Positions 33,669-42,301 of a stretch of DNA of 58,943 nucleotides are shown here, piece after piece (position 1 is the first letter of the stretch; every line of letters starts with the position of its first letter). Made by a program: the position numbers and the translations under genes. The stretch spans positions 1-58,943 of the forward strand of contig NZ_JAODNM010000156.1 of the NCBI RefSeq assembly GCF_025464955.1. Direction: 5' to 3'. The DNA comes from Amycolatopsis sp. (GTDB taxonomy: Bacteria > Actinomycetota > Actinomycetes > Mycobacteriales > Pseudonocardiaceae). The notes under the pieces are model-generated. The model was not told the DNA's origin, ran no database searches, and worked only from the letters and a program-made list of their open reading frames with translations.

Positions 33669-34871
33669 CTAGCTGATCTGACCGTTGTTGACGATCTTGC
33701 CGTTCACGACCTTGTAGCTCCACACAGGAGTGTCGGAAAGCTCGCCCTTGGCATCCCACTTGAACTTCTTGGTCAGCCCCTGACCGTCGTAGTTCTTGAC
33801 GAAGTCGAGCAGGGCGGCGCGGTCCTTGATGCCCTTGTCGATCCCCTTGAGCAGGATCGTGGTGACGTCGTAGCCCTCGGGCGAGTACGTACCCGGGTCC
33901 TTGCCCTCGATCGACTTGAAGGCCGCGGTGAAGTCCTTGAAGTTGTCCTCCGGGACACACGGGCAGGTGAAGTAGGCCTTGCTGGCCGCGTTGCCCGCGC
34001 CCTTGATGAACTCCGCGTCCTTCACGCCGTCCGGACCGACGAACTTGGCGGTGACGCCCTTGTCGTCGAGCTGCTGAGCGAACGGAGCGGCTTCCGGGTA
34101 GTAACCGGCGTAGAAGATCGCGTCCGGCTTCTCTTGGGACATCTTGTTGACGACCGCGGAGAAGTCCGTCTGACCGGTCTTGACCTTGTCCTGGCAGGAC
34201 GCCTTGGCGCCGAGCGCCTGCGTGACCTGGGCGGCCAGGCCGGTGCCGTAGTCGGAGTCATCCTGGACGACGCAGATCTTGGCGGCCTTCAGGTTGTCGG
34301 TCATGAACTTCGCGGCGGCGGGGCCCTGCACCGCGTCGTTGCCCATGCCGCGGAAGAAGGTCTTCCAGCCGTGGCTGGTCAGAGCCGGGTTGGTCGCCGA
34401 AGGCGTGATGTGAACAAGGCTGGCGCCGTCGAACAGGTCGCCGGTCGCCTTGGACTCACCCGAGAACGGGAGGCCGACGACGCCGATGATGCCGGCTTCG
34501 TTGACCAACTGGGTCACGATGCCGGGCGCCTTGTCGGGCTTGCCCTCGGTGTCGAACTGCGACAGCTTGACCTGGCAACCAGGGTTCGCCGTGTTGTGCT
34601 GCTTCACGGCGAGGTCTGCGCCGTACAGAATGTTCTGGCCCAGCGCTGCGCTGGCGCCGTTGATGGTGCCGGCGTAGGCGATCGTGATGCCGGAGCAAGT
34701 GGCCTTGCCGTCGCCCTTCGGGTCCGCCGCGTCAGCGGCCTGTGACGGAGCGGCAACCGAGGGAGAGTTCGAGCTGCCGGAGCTGCTCGTGTCGCGCGCT
34801 GCGCATGCCGTCAATGCCACCGATGCGGCCGCTGCCAGCACGATGATCCTGGTGAGTCGTGCTCTTGACAC
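33669..34871 (-). CDS. livK: Branched-chain amino acid ABC transporter substrate-binding lipoprotein
   Basis: 400 residues from a GTG with GGAGGAACGA before it. N-terminal lipoprotein signal with lipobox LTAC (Cys near residue 22), a Ser/Ala-rich linker, then a type I periplasmic-binding fold of the LivJ/LivK family (ITIAYAGTINGASAALGQNILYGADLAVKQHN, GVVGLPFSGESKATGDLFDGA). Captures ligand outside the membrane and delivers it to LivHM. A long upstream open frame is not part of the protein. Confidence 0.94.
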   Translation of the reverse strand: MSRARLTRIIVLAAAASVALTACAARDTSSSGSSNSPSVAAPSQAADAADPKGDGKATCSGITIAYAGTINGASAALGQNILYGADLAVKQHNTANPGCQVKLSQFDTEGKPDKAPGIVTQLVNEAGIIGVVGLPFSGESKATGDLFDGASLVHITPSATNPALTSHGWKTFFRGMGNDAVQGPAAAKFMTDNLKAAKICVVQDDSDYGTGLAAQVTQALGAKASCQDKVKTGQTDFSAVVNKMSQEKPDAIFYAGYYPEAAPFAQQLDDKGVTAKFVGPDGVKDAEFIKGAGNAASKAYFTCPCVPEDNFKDFTAAFKSIEGKDPGTYSPEGYDVTTILLKGIDKGIKDRAALLDFVKNYDGQGLTKKFKWDAKGELSDTPVWSYKVVNGKIVNNGQIS

Positions 34872-34996
34872 TCGTTCCTCCAAAGGCCGACTGGCCGCCC
34901 GGTGACGGCCTGTCCCAGCTCGGGACCTGACTGGTCGCTGAACGTAGCCGCACCGCGCGGGGTTGCCCAGTCTTATTTGCGCTCTTGTATCCACAT

Positions 34997-35012
34997 CGTG
35001 ACGGTCGTCACG
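34997..35012. promoter_or_regulatory. Palindrome CGTGACGGTCGTCACG upstream of livK
   Basis: Symmetric apart from its centre and 126 bases before the livK start. It resembles CRP/GlxR-type (GTGA...TCAC) sites of actinobacteria, but spacing between half sites is shorter. A possible -10 (TAAGAC on the minus strand) lies downstream of it. Confidence 0.35.
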
Positions 35013-35030
35013 CTCGTTAGCCAACGTTTC

Positions 35031-35063
35031 ACACCCCATTGCCGGATTGCAACAATGGGGTGT
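35031..35063 (-). terminator. Hairpin downstream of pdtaR
   Basis: 11-bp perfect inverted repeat (ACACCCCATTG/CAATGGGGTGT) with an 11-base loop, 56 bases past the pdtaR stop. No T tract. Probably ends the pdtaR transcript ahead of livK. Confidence 0.5.
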
Positions 35064-35118
35064 TAACGGTGAGTAATCTGTGAACTTAGAGGCAACGAGG
35101 GCTGCCCTTTTGGGTGAA

Positions 35119-35730
35119 TTATCCCATGCTGTCGACGACGGCCTCGGCGACGGCCTTCATCGTGGTCCGGCGATCCATCGCCGTCCGCTGGATCCAGCGG
35201 AACGCCTCCGGCTCGCTGAGGGTCTGCTCGGCCATGAGCAGCCCCTTGGCCCGGTCAATGACCTTGCGGGTCTCGAGCCGGTCGGTGAGGCCCGCGACCT
35301 CGGACTCCAGGGCCTGCAGCTCGGCGAACCGGCTGACTGCCAGTTCGATGGCCGGTACCAGGTCACGCTTGGCGAACGGCTTGACCAGGTATGCCATGGT
35401 GCCGGCGTCGCGAGCGCGTTCGACCAGGTCACGCTGGCTGAACGCGGTCAGGATGACCACCGGGGCGATCCGGTCGCCGGTGATCTTGGACGCGGCTTCG
35501 ATGCCGTCGAGCTTGGGCATCTTCACGTCAAGGATGACGAGATCGGGCTTCAGTTCGGTGGCAAGCTGGATCGCTTCCTCACCGTCGCCGGCTTCGCCGA
35601 CCACCTGATAGCCCTCTTCGCGCAACATTTCAACGAGGTCCAGCCGGATGAGCGCTTCGTCTTCTGCGACGAGCACCCGACGTCGGGGCGCGGTGGCGAC
35701 ACCGTTGGCCTCGGCAGCCTGTTCGGTCAC
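35119..35730 (-). CDS. pdtaR: ANTAR-domain response regulator
   Basis: 203 residues. Receiver domain (~15-135) with acidic pocket in VAEDEALIRL and phosphoacceptor Asp68 in LVILDVKMPKLDG; switch Thr in LTAF; Lys in YLVKPF. C-terminal ANTAR domain (~140-200: LETRKVIDRAKGLLMAEQTLSEPEAFRWIQ) binds paired RNA hairpins to prevent termination. Orthologue of mycobacterial PdtaR (Rv1626), partner of the kinase PdtaS, encoded elsewhere. GTG start with AGGAGG. Same neighbourhood as in M. tuberculosis, near polA. Confidence 0.94.
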   Translation of the reverse strand: MTEQAAEANGVATAPRRRVLVAEDEALIRLDLVEMLREEGYQVVGEAGDGEEAIQLATELKPDLVILDVKMPKLDGIEAASKITGDRIAPVVILTAFSQRDLVERARDAGTMAYLVKPFAKRDLVPAIELAVSRFAELQALESEVAGLTDRLETRKVIDRAKGLLMAEQTLSEPEAFRWIQRTAMDRRTTMKAVAEAVVDSMG

Positions 35731-35818
35731 CGGGGTCCTCCTGCGTGCTCGAAGGGATGGGAACGCGGCGTACCGCGAACTAAAAGCCTACCGGGAACGA
35801 TCCAGAACCAGAGATGGC

Positions 35819-35864
35819 GTTCACCACGTCGGTGACACTCCCCACCGTCACCGACGTGGTGAAC
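35819..35864 (-). terminator. 18-bp perfect inverted repeat, orphan terminator-like
   Basis: GTTCACCACGTCGGTGAC (35819-35836) is matched perfectly by 35847-35864 with a 10-base loop. It sits just beyond the 3' end of the acyl-CoA synthetase remnant and before pdtaR, so it was probably that gene's terminator. Confidence 0.55.
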
Positions 35865-35983
35865 ACACCAGCTCCTCGCGGACCTACCACAACTCACGAC
35901 GGTGCGCGGAGACACGCCCAAAGATCCACTCGGTTGCTCTTGACATCGGCTGAACGCCTGGTGAGAGGCTTTGCCGTACCCGC

Positions 35984-36437
35984 CTACCCGGACGTCGGCG
36001 CTACGCGGGTGACGTCGCGCCAAAGCGGGTTCGCGGGCGTGACCGCGTATCGGTCGCGTAACGCGTATTTCTGGATCTTGCCGCCCGCGTTCCTGGGCAT
36101 GGCGTTGACGACCAGGACCGCGGTGGGCTTCTTGCAGGAGGCAAGCAGGCCCTTTGCAGTGCTCGATGATGTCCCGCTCGGTCGGTGGGTCGGCGGGATC
36201 GAGCGCGGTGATAACGGCGAGCGGGGTTTGGCCCCACTGCTCGTGCGGCACGCCGATGACCGCGACGTCGGCGACCTTCGGATGCGCGTCGATGACGGCC
36301 TCGATCTCGGCGCAGTAGATGTTCTCGCCACCAGAGATGATCATGTCCTTCTTCCGGTCGACCACCCAGATGAAGCCGTCCGCGTCGGCTCGGCACAGAT
36401 CGCCGGAGTGGAACCAGCCACCGGCGAACCTGTGCAT
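35984..36437 (-). pseudogene. AMP-dependent acyl-CoA synthetase, C-terminal remnant
   Basis: Only the last ~150 residues remain. One frame reads GGWFHSGDLCRADADGFIWVVDRKKDMIISGGENIY...EIEAVIDAHPKVADVAVIGVP, the conserved C-terminal motifs of the ANL superfamily. Near 36148-36155 a one-base insertion shifts the frame, and the end continues in another frame as KPTAVLVVNAMP and GGKIQKYALRDRYA with the catalytic Lys region. At 36437 the sequence changes abruptly to an epoxide hydrolase fragment on the other strand. Not functional. Confidence 0.8.
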
Positions 36438-37073
36438 CCCCTACCGCACGCTCGAACGCGGACCCTCAGCAGCACTCCCCTACGTCAACCGCGACGTCTA
36501 TCCCATCGACGAATACCCCGACGCACAATTCGACTACATGACCTACTACGAACACCATCCCGAACAGGTCACCTCGTTCTTCGGCTCAGCACCGGAGCGG
36601 ACAATGCGGGTCTTCTACCGCAGCGGCAACCCTGATGCCTACGGGAAACCTGCCGTGACCGCGACAGTGACACGCGACGGAGGCCGGTTCGGCGGCGCGC
36701 CCATCGTCCCCGACCTACCCCGCGACAAAAACGTCCTCGACGACACGCTCTATGAGGCGCTACGAGAGTCATTCGAACGCAACGGCTTCACCGCACCGAC
36801 CGCCCATTACCTCAACAACGCCGCGAACCGCGCCTACAGCGACTCAGCGATCAACAACGGCCACCTCCACCTGCCCGTCCTGTTCATCGGAGCCCGCTAC
36901 GACGCCATCGCCGACACCGCACAGTCCGAGCTGACCAGTCCGATGCGCGAATACTGCCACCACCTCACCGAGAAAACGATCGACGCCGGCCACTGGCTGG
37001 CCCTGGAAAGGCAGCCACCGTCAACACCACGATCGCCGAGTGGATCACCATCTCGGGAGTCACCGACCGTTGA
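36435..37073 (+). pseudogene. Epoxide hydrolase-type alpha/beta hydrolase, C-terminal remnant
   Basis: Reads LPYVNRDVYPIDEYPDAQFD, then MTYYEHHPEQVTSFFGSAPERTM, and later HLPVLFIGARYDAI and DAGHWLALE, the lid and the Asp/His end of a soluble epoxide hydrolase. The N-terminal half with the nucleophile is missing. After HWLALE the frame shifts, and the last ~20 residues (TTIAEWITISGV) occur in a second frame. It is fused head-on to the acyl-CoA synthetase remnant. Confidence 0.75.
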
Positions 37074-37115
37074 ACACCCCGCCAGCACAACAGCGTGTAG
37101 GTGGAGGGCGCGAGG

Positions 37116-37487
37116 TCAGGCGACGCGGCCGGGGCCGCCGCCCTTGGCGACGACCGGTTCACCCGCGCGCTGCCATGCCTGCATGCCGCCGCTGAGGGTC
37201 GCGGCGGGAATGCCGTGCTGTGACAGGGTTTTGGCGGCGCTGGCCGAGCGCATCCCGGAGCGGCAGATCGTCACGACCGTGCGCCCGGTCGGGAGTTCGC
37301 CGAGGCGGGTGGAGAGCTGCCCCAGTTCCAGGTGCTTGGCTTTGGGTGCGTGCCCGGCACGCCATTCCGCGTCGCCGCGCACGTCGAGCAGCACGGCGCC
37401 GTCGGCGAGCAGCTCCTTCGCCCGGGTGACGTCGACGCTCTGGTAGGGCTTGGCAAACAGGTTCTTGACGGTTTCGAGGATACTCAT
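37116..37487 (-). CDS. Rhodanese-domain sulfurtransferase
   Basis: 123 residues. Single rhodanese domain: VTRAKELLADGAVLLDVRGDAEWRAGHAPKA then the active-site loop TICRSGMRSASAAKTL with its persulfide-forming Cys. Carries sulfane sulfur in the cytoplasm. Third gene of the sulfur operon, 31 bases after the YeiH gene. ATG at 37487. Confidence 0.9.
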   Translation of the reverse strand: MSILETVKNLFAKPYQSVDVTRAKELLADGAVLLDVRGDAEWRAGHAPKAKHLELGQLSTRLGELPTGRTVVTICRSGMRSASAAKTLSQHGIPAATLSGGMQAWQRAGEPVVAKGGGPGRVA

Positions 37488-37518
37488 GAGTCCGTGGTTC
37501 TCCTGGGTGTCGAGGTGG

Positions 37519-38607
37519 TCAGAGGGTGCCGGTGAGGGCTTGCAGGCCGAGACTGCTCGCCGCGACCGCGACCCACAGCAGCGCGCCGAGCAGCAGTGGG
37601 CGAGGGCCGGCATTGCGCATCACCGACAGCCGCATGGACAGTCCGATCCCGGCCAATGCCGTGGTGATCAGGAACGTCCCTAGCTCCGAGAGCGCCGGAT
37701 GCCACGAGGCCGGGACGAGCCCGGCGGTGTCGAGGGTGGCGGCGGCGATGAATCCGATCAGAAACAGGGGCACGATTTTGCGCCAGGGCATGGTCCGCAG
37801 GCTGAACCCGGCCGCCGGGCCGCCGTCGCGTTCAGCCGCCGCGCGGGCCTGCTTGCGCGCGGTGAGGATCGCCAGCACGATCACGATCGGGATCAGCATC
37901 AGGGTGCGGGTGAGTTTGACGACGATGCCGTAGGACCCGGCATCCCCGCCATAGGCGTAGGCCGCGGCCACGACCGAGGACGTGTCGTTGATCGCGGTGC
38001 CCGCCCACAGCCCGAAGGAGTGCGGGCTCATCCCGAGCAGGTGCCCTATCGGCGGAAACAGGAGCACCGCGGCGATGTTGAAGGTGAAGATGGTGCCGAT
38101 CGCGTAGGCGACCTGCTCCTGCTTCGCTTTGATGACCGCCGTCGTGGCGGCGATCGCCGACGCGCCGCAGATCCCGGTACCGACGCCGATGAGGATCTGG
38201 GTGTCGCCGCGGACGCCGAGCCACCGGCCGAGCAGCCAGGCGCCGCCGAGCGCGACAGTGAGGGTGCCGAGCATGACCGGGAGCGACTGGCCGCCGACGT
38301 GAAGGACCTGCTGCAGCGACAACCCGGTGCCCAGGACCACTATGGACAGTTGCAGCACCGGTTTCGACGCCACCTCGTAGCCTGCGGTCCAGCGCTCGCC
38401 GCGCAGACCGGGGAGCACTGTGGCGGCGAGCGCGCCGAGCACGATGCCGAGCACCGGTCCGCCGACGATCGGCGCGAATGTGCCGAGCGCGGTCGCGACA
38501 GCGGCGACCAGCAGCGCGATCAGCAGGCCGGGTGCGATGCGGGCGGCCCAGGGCGCGTGGTGCTCGGGATCGGTGGGCAGCCGGGTGTCGCGGGTGCTCG
38601 CGGTCAC
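37519..38607 (-). CDS. YeiH-family putative sulfate/sulfite exporter
   Basis: 362 residues with ten or so membrane helices, UPF0324/YeiH family (LIGVGTGICGASAIAATTAVIKAKQEQVAYAIGTIF; GLWAGTAINDTSSVVAAAYAYG). Family members are proposed to export sulfur oxyanions; this is inference from genomic context. GTG at 38607 overlaps the upstream stop by four bases. It would remove sulfite or thiosulfate made by the dioxygenase/rhodanese proteins. Confidence 0.88.
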   Translation of the reverse strand: MTASTRDTRLPTDPEHHAPWAARIAPGLLIALLVAAVATALGTFAPIVGGPVLGIVLGALAATVLPGLRGERWTAGYEVASKPVLQLSIVVLGTGLSLQQVLHVGGQSLPVMLGTLTVALGGAWLLGRWLGVRGDTQILIGVGTGICGASAIAATTAVIKAKQEQVAYAIGTIFTFNIAAVLLFPPIGHLLGMSPHSFGLWAGTAINDTSSVVAAAYAYGGDAGSYGIVVKLTRTLMLIPIVIVLAILTARKQARAAAERDGGPAAGFSLRTMPWRKIVPLFLIGFIAAATLDTAGLVPASWHPALSELGTFLITTALAGIGLSMRLSVMRNAGPRPLLLGALLWVAVAASSLGLQALTGTL

Positions 38608-39998
38608 CGGAGCGCTCCTGTAGCGGCGGTGATGGCCGTCGTGGTGACGAGGCCGAGTTCCTCGGCGTGGGCGTAGTCGTCGTCGACGCACACCACGTCG
38701 TGGCCGGCGCGGTCGAGCAGCCCGGAGGCGATGCTCGCGCGGTACCCGCCGGCGCAGTGCACCCACAATGTCGTGTCCGGGATGTCGTCGAGGCGCTGCA
38801 GTACGTCGTGCAGCGGGATGTGCAGCGCGCCGGGGATGTGGCTGGTGGCCCATTCGTCGTCGCGGCGCACGTCGAGCACGACGTTGTCGGCCTTGTTCTC
38901 GGACGTTCGGCCGGCGAGGTCGTCGAACGACGCGACCGGATAGCTGCGGCGCGTCCCGGCGGCGGCAAGGTCGCCAGGTTCGCCGAGGGCGTGGCCGGCG
39001 AGGTGGTCGATGCCGATGCGGACAAGTTGCCGCTGGGCATCGGCGACCTGCCCGGCGGACTGACCGATGAGCGTCAGCGGGGTTCCCCAGGGGATCAGCC
39101 AGCCCAGCCAGGTCGCGAACTGCGCACTCAGGCCGATGCCGATGGTTCCCGCGACGTGGTCGGCGGCGTAGGCGGTCCGGTCGCGCAGGTCCACGACCCA
39201 CTCCCCGGCGGCGATCCGCGCCGCCAACTGGTCGGGTCGCACCCGCTCCGGCGTGGAGAGATCGATCGGGGACGGTCCGGAGCGGTTGCGGGCGCCCATA
39301 TGCGCGTAGTAGGCCGGGTAGGCGGTCAGCCCGGCGACGAGGCGTTCGACGAACCGGTTTTCGTCCGGCTCGGTCAGCGCGTCGTTGCCGGCGAGTTCGT
39401 CGGCAAGGGTGCCCTGCGGGCCGTCACCGGTGGGCCCGGCGGAGCAGAAACTGCCGAATCCGTGTGTCGGGTACACCCCGGCCTCGCCGGGCAGCAACGC
39501 GGCGAGTTTGCGCGCGGACTGGTACTGGGCGCGAGCCAGCTCCTCGGTGCGTGCGGGGTCGACGAGGTCAGTGCGCCCGACGCTGCCGTAGAGCAGCGAG
39601 CCGCCGGAGAACACGACCGGCGGTCCGTCGTCGTCGGAGACGACATAGGACAGGTGGTGGTCGGTGTGGCCGGGCGTGGCGACGACCTTCACGGTCATCG
39701 ATCCGGCGGTGAACTCCTCGCCGTCGCGGACGGGGTGGTGGTCGAAGTCGACGGTGTCGTGGGCGGAGACGGCGTAGACGGCGCCGGTGACCTTTGCGAG
39801 TTGGTAGCCGCCGGAGACGTAGTCGTTGTGGACGTGGGTCTCCATCACCAGGGTGCACCGCACGCCGAGGCGGTCGAGAGCGCTCTGGATGCGGTCGATG
39901 TCGCGCTGGGGGTCGATCGCCACGGCGACCGTGCCGTCGTGGGCCAGATAGCTGCGGTCTCCCAGTTCCTCGGTGGCGACGACTTCTACCTGAACCAT
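38604..39998 (-). CDS. MBL-fold persulfide dioxygenase-like protein with two rhodanese domains
   Basis: 464 residues. N-terminal MBL domain (~1-235) has the metal motif THVHNDYVSGG, with further ligands in ATPGHTDHH and PTHGFGSFC. The first rhodanese domain (~260-345) lacks the catalytic Cys (LIGQSAGQ). The second (~365-455) has it in WVHCAGGYRAS. This ETHE1/CstB-like build oxidises glutathione- or low-molecular-weight persulfides and moves sulfur to sulfite or thiosulfate. First gene of the operon; GGAAGGAG precedes the ATG. Divergent from the GntR gene across the 40020-40057 palindrome. Confidence 0.92.
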   Translation of the reverse strand: MVQVEVVATEELGDRSYLAHDGTVAVAIDPQRDIDRIQSALDRLGVRCTLVMETHVHNDYVSGGYQLAKVTGAVYAVSAHDTVDFDHHPVRDGEEFTAGSMTVKVVATPGHTDHHLSYVVSDDDGPPVVFSGGSLLYGSVGRTDLVDPARTEELARAQYQSARKLAALLPGEAGVYPTHGFGSFCSAGPTGDGPQGTLADELAGNDALTEPDENRFVERLVAGLTAYPAYYAHMGARNRSGPSPIDLSTPERVRPDQLAARIAAGEWVVDLRDRTAYAADHVAGTIGIGLSAQFATWLGWLIPWGTPLTLIGQSAGQVADAQRQLVRIGIDHLAGHALGEPGDLAAAGTRRSYPVASFDDLAGRTSENKADNVVLDVRRDDEWATSHIPGALHIPLHDVLQRLDDIPDTTLWVHCAGGYRASIASGLLDRAGHDVVCVDDDYAHAEELGLVTTTAITAATGALR

Positions 39999-40019
39999 CA
40001 GCGCGACTCCTTCCGTTTA

Positions 40020-40057
40020 AATGTCCGTACATTTACGGTAACCTATGTACGGACATT
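40020..40057. promoter_or_regulatory. 13-bp perfect inverted repeat operator between sulfur operon and gntR
   Basis: AATGTCCGTACAT (40020-40032) and ATGTACGGACATT (40045-40057) are exact reverse complements with a 12-base spacer. It lies 22 bases before the MBL gene and 41 before the GntR gene. TGTCCGTACA-type boxes suit a GntR/UTRA dimer. Most likely the GntR protein represses both divergent units here. Confidence 0.8.
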
Positions 40058-40097
40058 CTGCAATCGGTAGGGTCTGAGCCGGAGGTAAGGAGAGCTC

Positions 40098-40847
40098 ATG
40101 GCATCGCGAACGCTCGACCGCGTCGGATCGGGCCCGCTCTGGCGGCAGCTGCAGGACGAGCTGCTGGCCAGGCTCGACGCCGGGGAGTTCACCGAGCAGT
40201 TCCCCGGCGAACTGGCACTGGTCGAGGAGTACGGCGTGAGCCGGCACACCGTGCGCCAAGCGCTACGGCAGCTCCGGGCCGACGGCGTGATCGTCGCCGA
40301 ACGCGGACGCCAGCCTCGCGTCGCGCCACCCTCGGAGATCGCCCAGCCGATGGGCGCGCTCTACAGCCTGTTCGCCTCCGTCGAAGCCGCCGGCCTGACC
40401 CAGCGCAGCGTCGTGCGCGCCTTCGACACCCGCGCCGATGCATTGGTCGCCGAACGTCTCGACCTCGAAGCGTCCACGCCGCTGGTCTATCTGGAGCGAC
40501 TCCGCCTCGCCGGCGACGAACCCCTCGCCCTCGACCGCGTCTGGCTCCCCGCGGCCCTCGCGACACCGTTGCTGGAAGCCGACTTCGCCCACACCAGCCT
40601 CTACGCCGAGCTGACCTCCCGGACCGGCATCCGGCTCGACCAGGGCCGCGAAGACATCCACGCCGTCATCCCCACCGCCACCGAACGCGCCCAACTGCAC
40701 TGCGCGCACGACGTCGCGGCTCTCTCCATCAACCGCTTCAGCTTCGCCCAAGGGCGCCCGGTGGAGTGGCGTCACACCCTCGTCCGCGGCGACCGGTTCG
40801 CCCTGACCGCAGAATTCGACGCGGGCACCGGCTACCGCCTCACCTAG
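40098..40847 (+). CDS. GntR-family regulator with UTRA domain
   Basis: 249 residues. Winged helix ~15-75 (LVEEYGVSRHTVRQALRQLRADGVIVAERGRQPRV), then a UTRA ligand-binding domain of the HutC/FarR subfamily (~95-245, LEASTPLVYLERLRLAGDEPLALDRVWLP). Only one Cys (LHCAHD), so if it senses persulfide it does not do so through an intramolecular pair. GGAGGTAAGGAG precedes the ATG. Predicted repressor of the divergent sulfur operon; an effector such as a sulfonate or thiol derivative is possible. Confidence 0.92.
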   Translation: MASRTLDRVGSGPLWRQLQDELLARLDAGEFTEQFPGELALVEEYGVSRHTVRQALRQLRADGVIVAERGRQPRVAPPSEIAQPMGALYSLFASVEAAGLTQRSVVRAFDTRADALVAERLDLEASTPLVYLERLRLAGDEPLALDRVWLPAALATPLLEADFAHTSLYAELTSRTGIRLDQGREDIHAVIPTATERAQLHCAHDVAALSINRFSFAQGRPVEWRHTLVRGDRFALTAEFDAGTGYRLT

Positions 40848-40854
40848 CCGGGCG

Positions 40855-40892
40855 TCCCGAATCAGCCCTGTGGTTTCGTGGCTGATTTCGGC
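40855..40892 (+). terminator. Hairpin after gntR
   Basis: CCGAATCAGCC pairs with GGCTGATTTCGG (imperfect, one-base bulge), 8-15 bases beyond the gntR stop. Likely terminator. Confidence 0.5.
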
Positions 40893-40989
40893 GATGATGA
40901 TGACGGCGGGCGAGGTGAGCTGTCGTGGGAGTTCGATTTCGGACGGCGATGTGCATCGTTGATGTATTCCTGCCGTTATCATTGATCTT

Positions 40990-41250
40990 ATGTCGGGCGA
41001 ACACGAAGCCGCACCACCGGAGCGCATCGTCGAGGCCGCCGCGCGGTTACTCGCGGAAGGCGGCCGAGACGCGGTGACCACCCGAGCGGTCAGTGCCGCC
41101 GCGCGTCGAGTGGGCCGCATGAGCAGGTGGCCGACCTGGGCGAAGTGGCGCGACAGCACGCGATCAGCCTCGCCGCGCTCCGGTCGAGCTACCTCAACCG
41201 CTTCAGCAGTGGCGAGAGCGAATTGCTCACCGAGTGGCTCTCCAGGATCA
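40990..41250 (+). pseudogene. TetR-family regulator, truncated and frameshifted
   Basis: The first ~38 residues are a good TetR N-terminus (ERIVEAAARLLAEGGRDAVTTRAVSAAARRVG). After this the sequence loses the rest of the helix-turn-helix, and other frames carry short TetR-like pieces. It then runs into an amidohydrolase fragment on the opposite strand at about 41250. Non-functional. Confidence 0.65.
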
Positions 41251-41388
41251 GCGGCAGGCCGACAAGTTGGTCCTCACCCCGACTATGACGCCGTCGCTGA
41301 CAAGCACATCGCCATCGACCACGTCACCTAGCTCCGGGTCGACGGTCACCACGTGCCCGCCCTTGATGAGAATCTCTTGTTCAGGCAA
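41248..41388 (-). pseudogene. Amidohydrolase, N-terminal fragment
   Basis: From a TTG at 41388 with GAGGTGA upstream: LPEQEILIKGGHVVTVDPELG, then DVLVSDGVIVGV, the start of cytosine deaminase/TrzN-type amidohydrolases. The frame stops after 46 residues, before any metal-binding His motif. Face-to-face with the TetR remnant, so an intergenic deletion fused the two. Confidence 0.65.
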
Positions 41389-42301
41389 AACAACTCACCT
41401 CAATTTCAACTATGCACTAGTCATGAATAATGATAATCACTGATCTGAATCGTATGCAAGTCGGCGATACACGCTCGCAACGGCTCACTCCAGCATCATC
41501 AAGGCCAAGGTGGGACCACGGCTGAGGCCGGCGTCGTTCATCCCGCTGCCCGGATGGGCGATTTACAACTCCCGCTGGCATTTGCGACTTGGTCGGAGTG
41601 CGACTGGCGGACCGTCGACACATCGTCGACCACGTCGACGGCCTCGACACTTCCGCACGACTGGCGCGCCGAAACAACAGGACTCGAAGGCGAGCACCTC
41701 ACGGTTCAGCTACCGATGGATGACCTGCCACCCGTGGATTTAATCGGAGGACGCAGTAGCAGAAGGTTCGTCAGCGTTGCGGCAAGTTTGCCCCAGAGAA
41801 CGCCTTTTTTTGGCAGCCGGGTCAGCAACGAGGATTGCCCACAGCTTGAGTTGATCTTGAAAAAAGCATCTTGACCTATACGGATTCGGTCGTTGTCAAG
41901 GTTTCTGAAGGAGCCTCCATGGTCTGCTTCGGCAGCGGCGCATTCACTGGCAGTCAGGAACCACGATGCACCCGGATACCGACAGTCGTCCAAGACCTTT
42001 CTTGTCGCGCTTAGCACCCAGCCGGTATCACACGCGACGACGTGATCGCAGCGGACAAGGGCAATTCGCCCTCGCAGTCCCCTACCGGTCACCCGTGAGG
42101 TCAGCTTGCCCAGGCCGACATGAACACGATTCGGATATAGCTAAAAGGTGGGCACGGGAATACCTAATATCTTGCACGTTCGGGCCAAGTTCAGCACTCG
42201 GCACACAGTTTGCTCCGGGAGGCGGAACTATTAGCAGCGGTCGACGTCCCACTGACCACGGTCAGTACGGTCGGCGACACCACGGCGAACGAGGGAGCAC
42301 A
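41389..42301. other. Gene-poor 0.9-kb stretch
   Basis: No open frame here has a credible start plus recognisable content. Base composition is visibly less GC-rich than the flanks (for example near 41400-41460 and 41790-41900). It ends with the promoter region of the secreted peptidase gene. Probably decayed DNA from earlier insertions. Confidence 0.5.

Noticed and set aside
41554..42092. Frames of 106 and 128 codons in the gap before the TAP-type peptidase
   Set aside because: No ribosome site, no recognisable domain, and they overlap each other on opposite strands.
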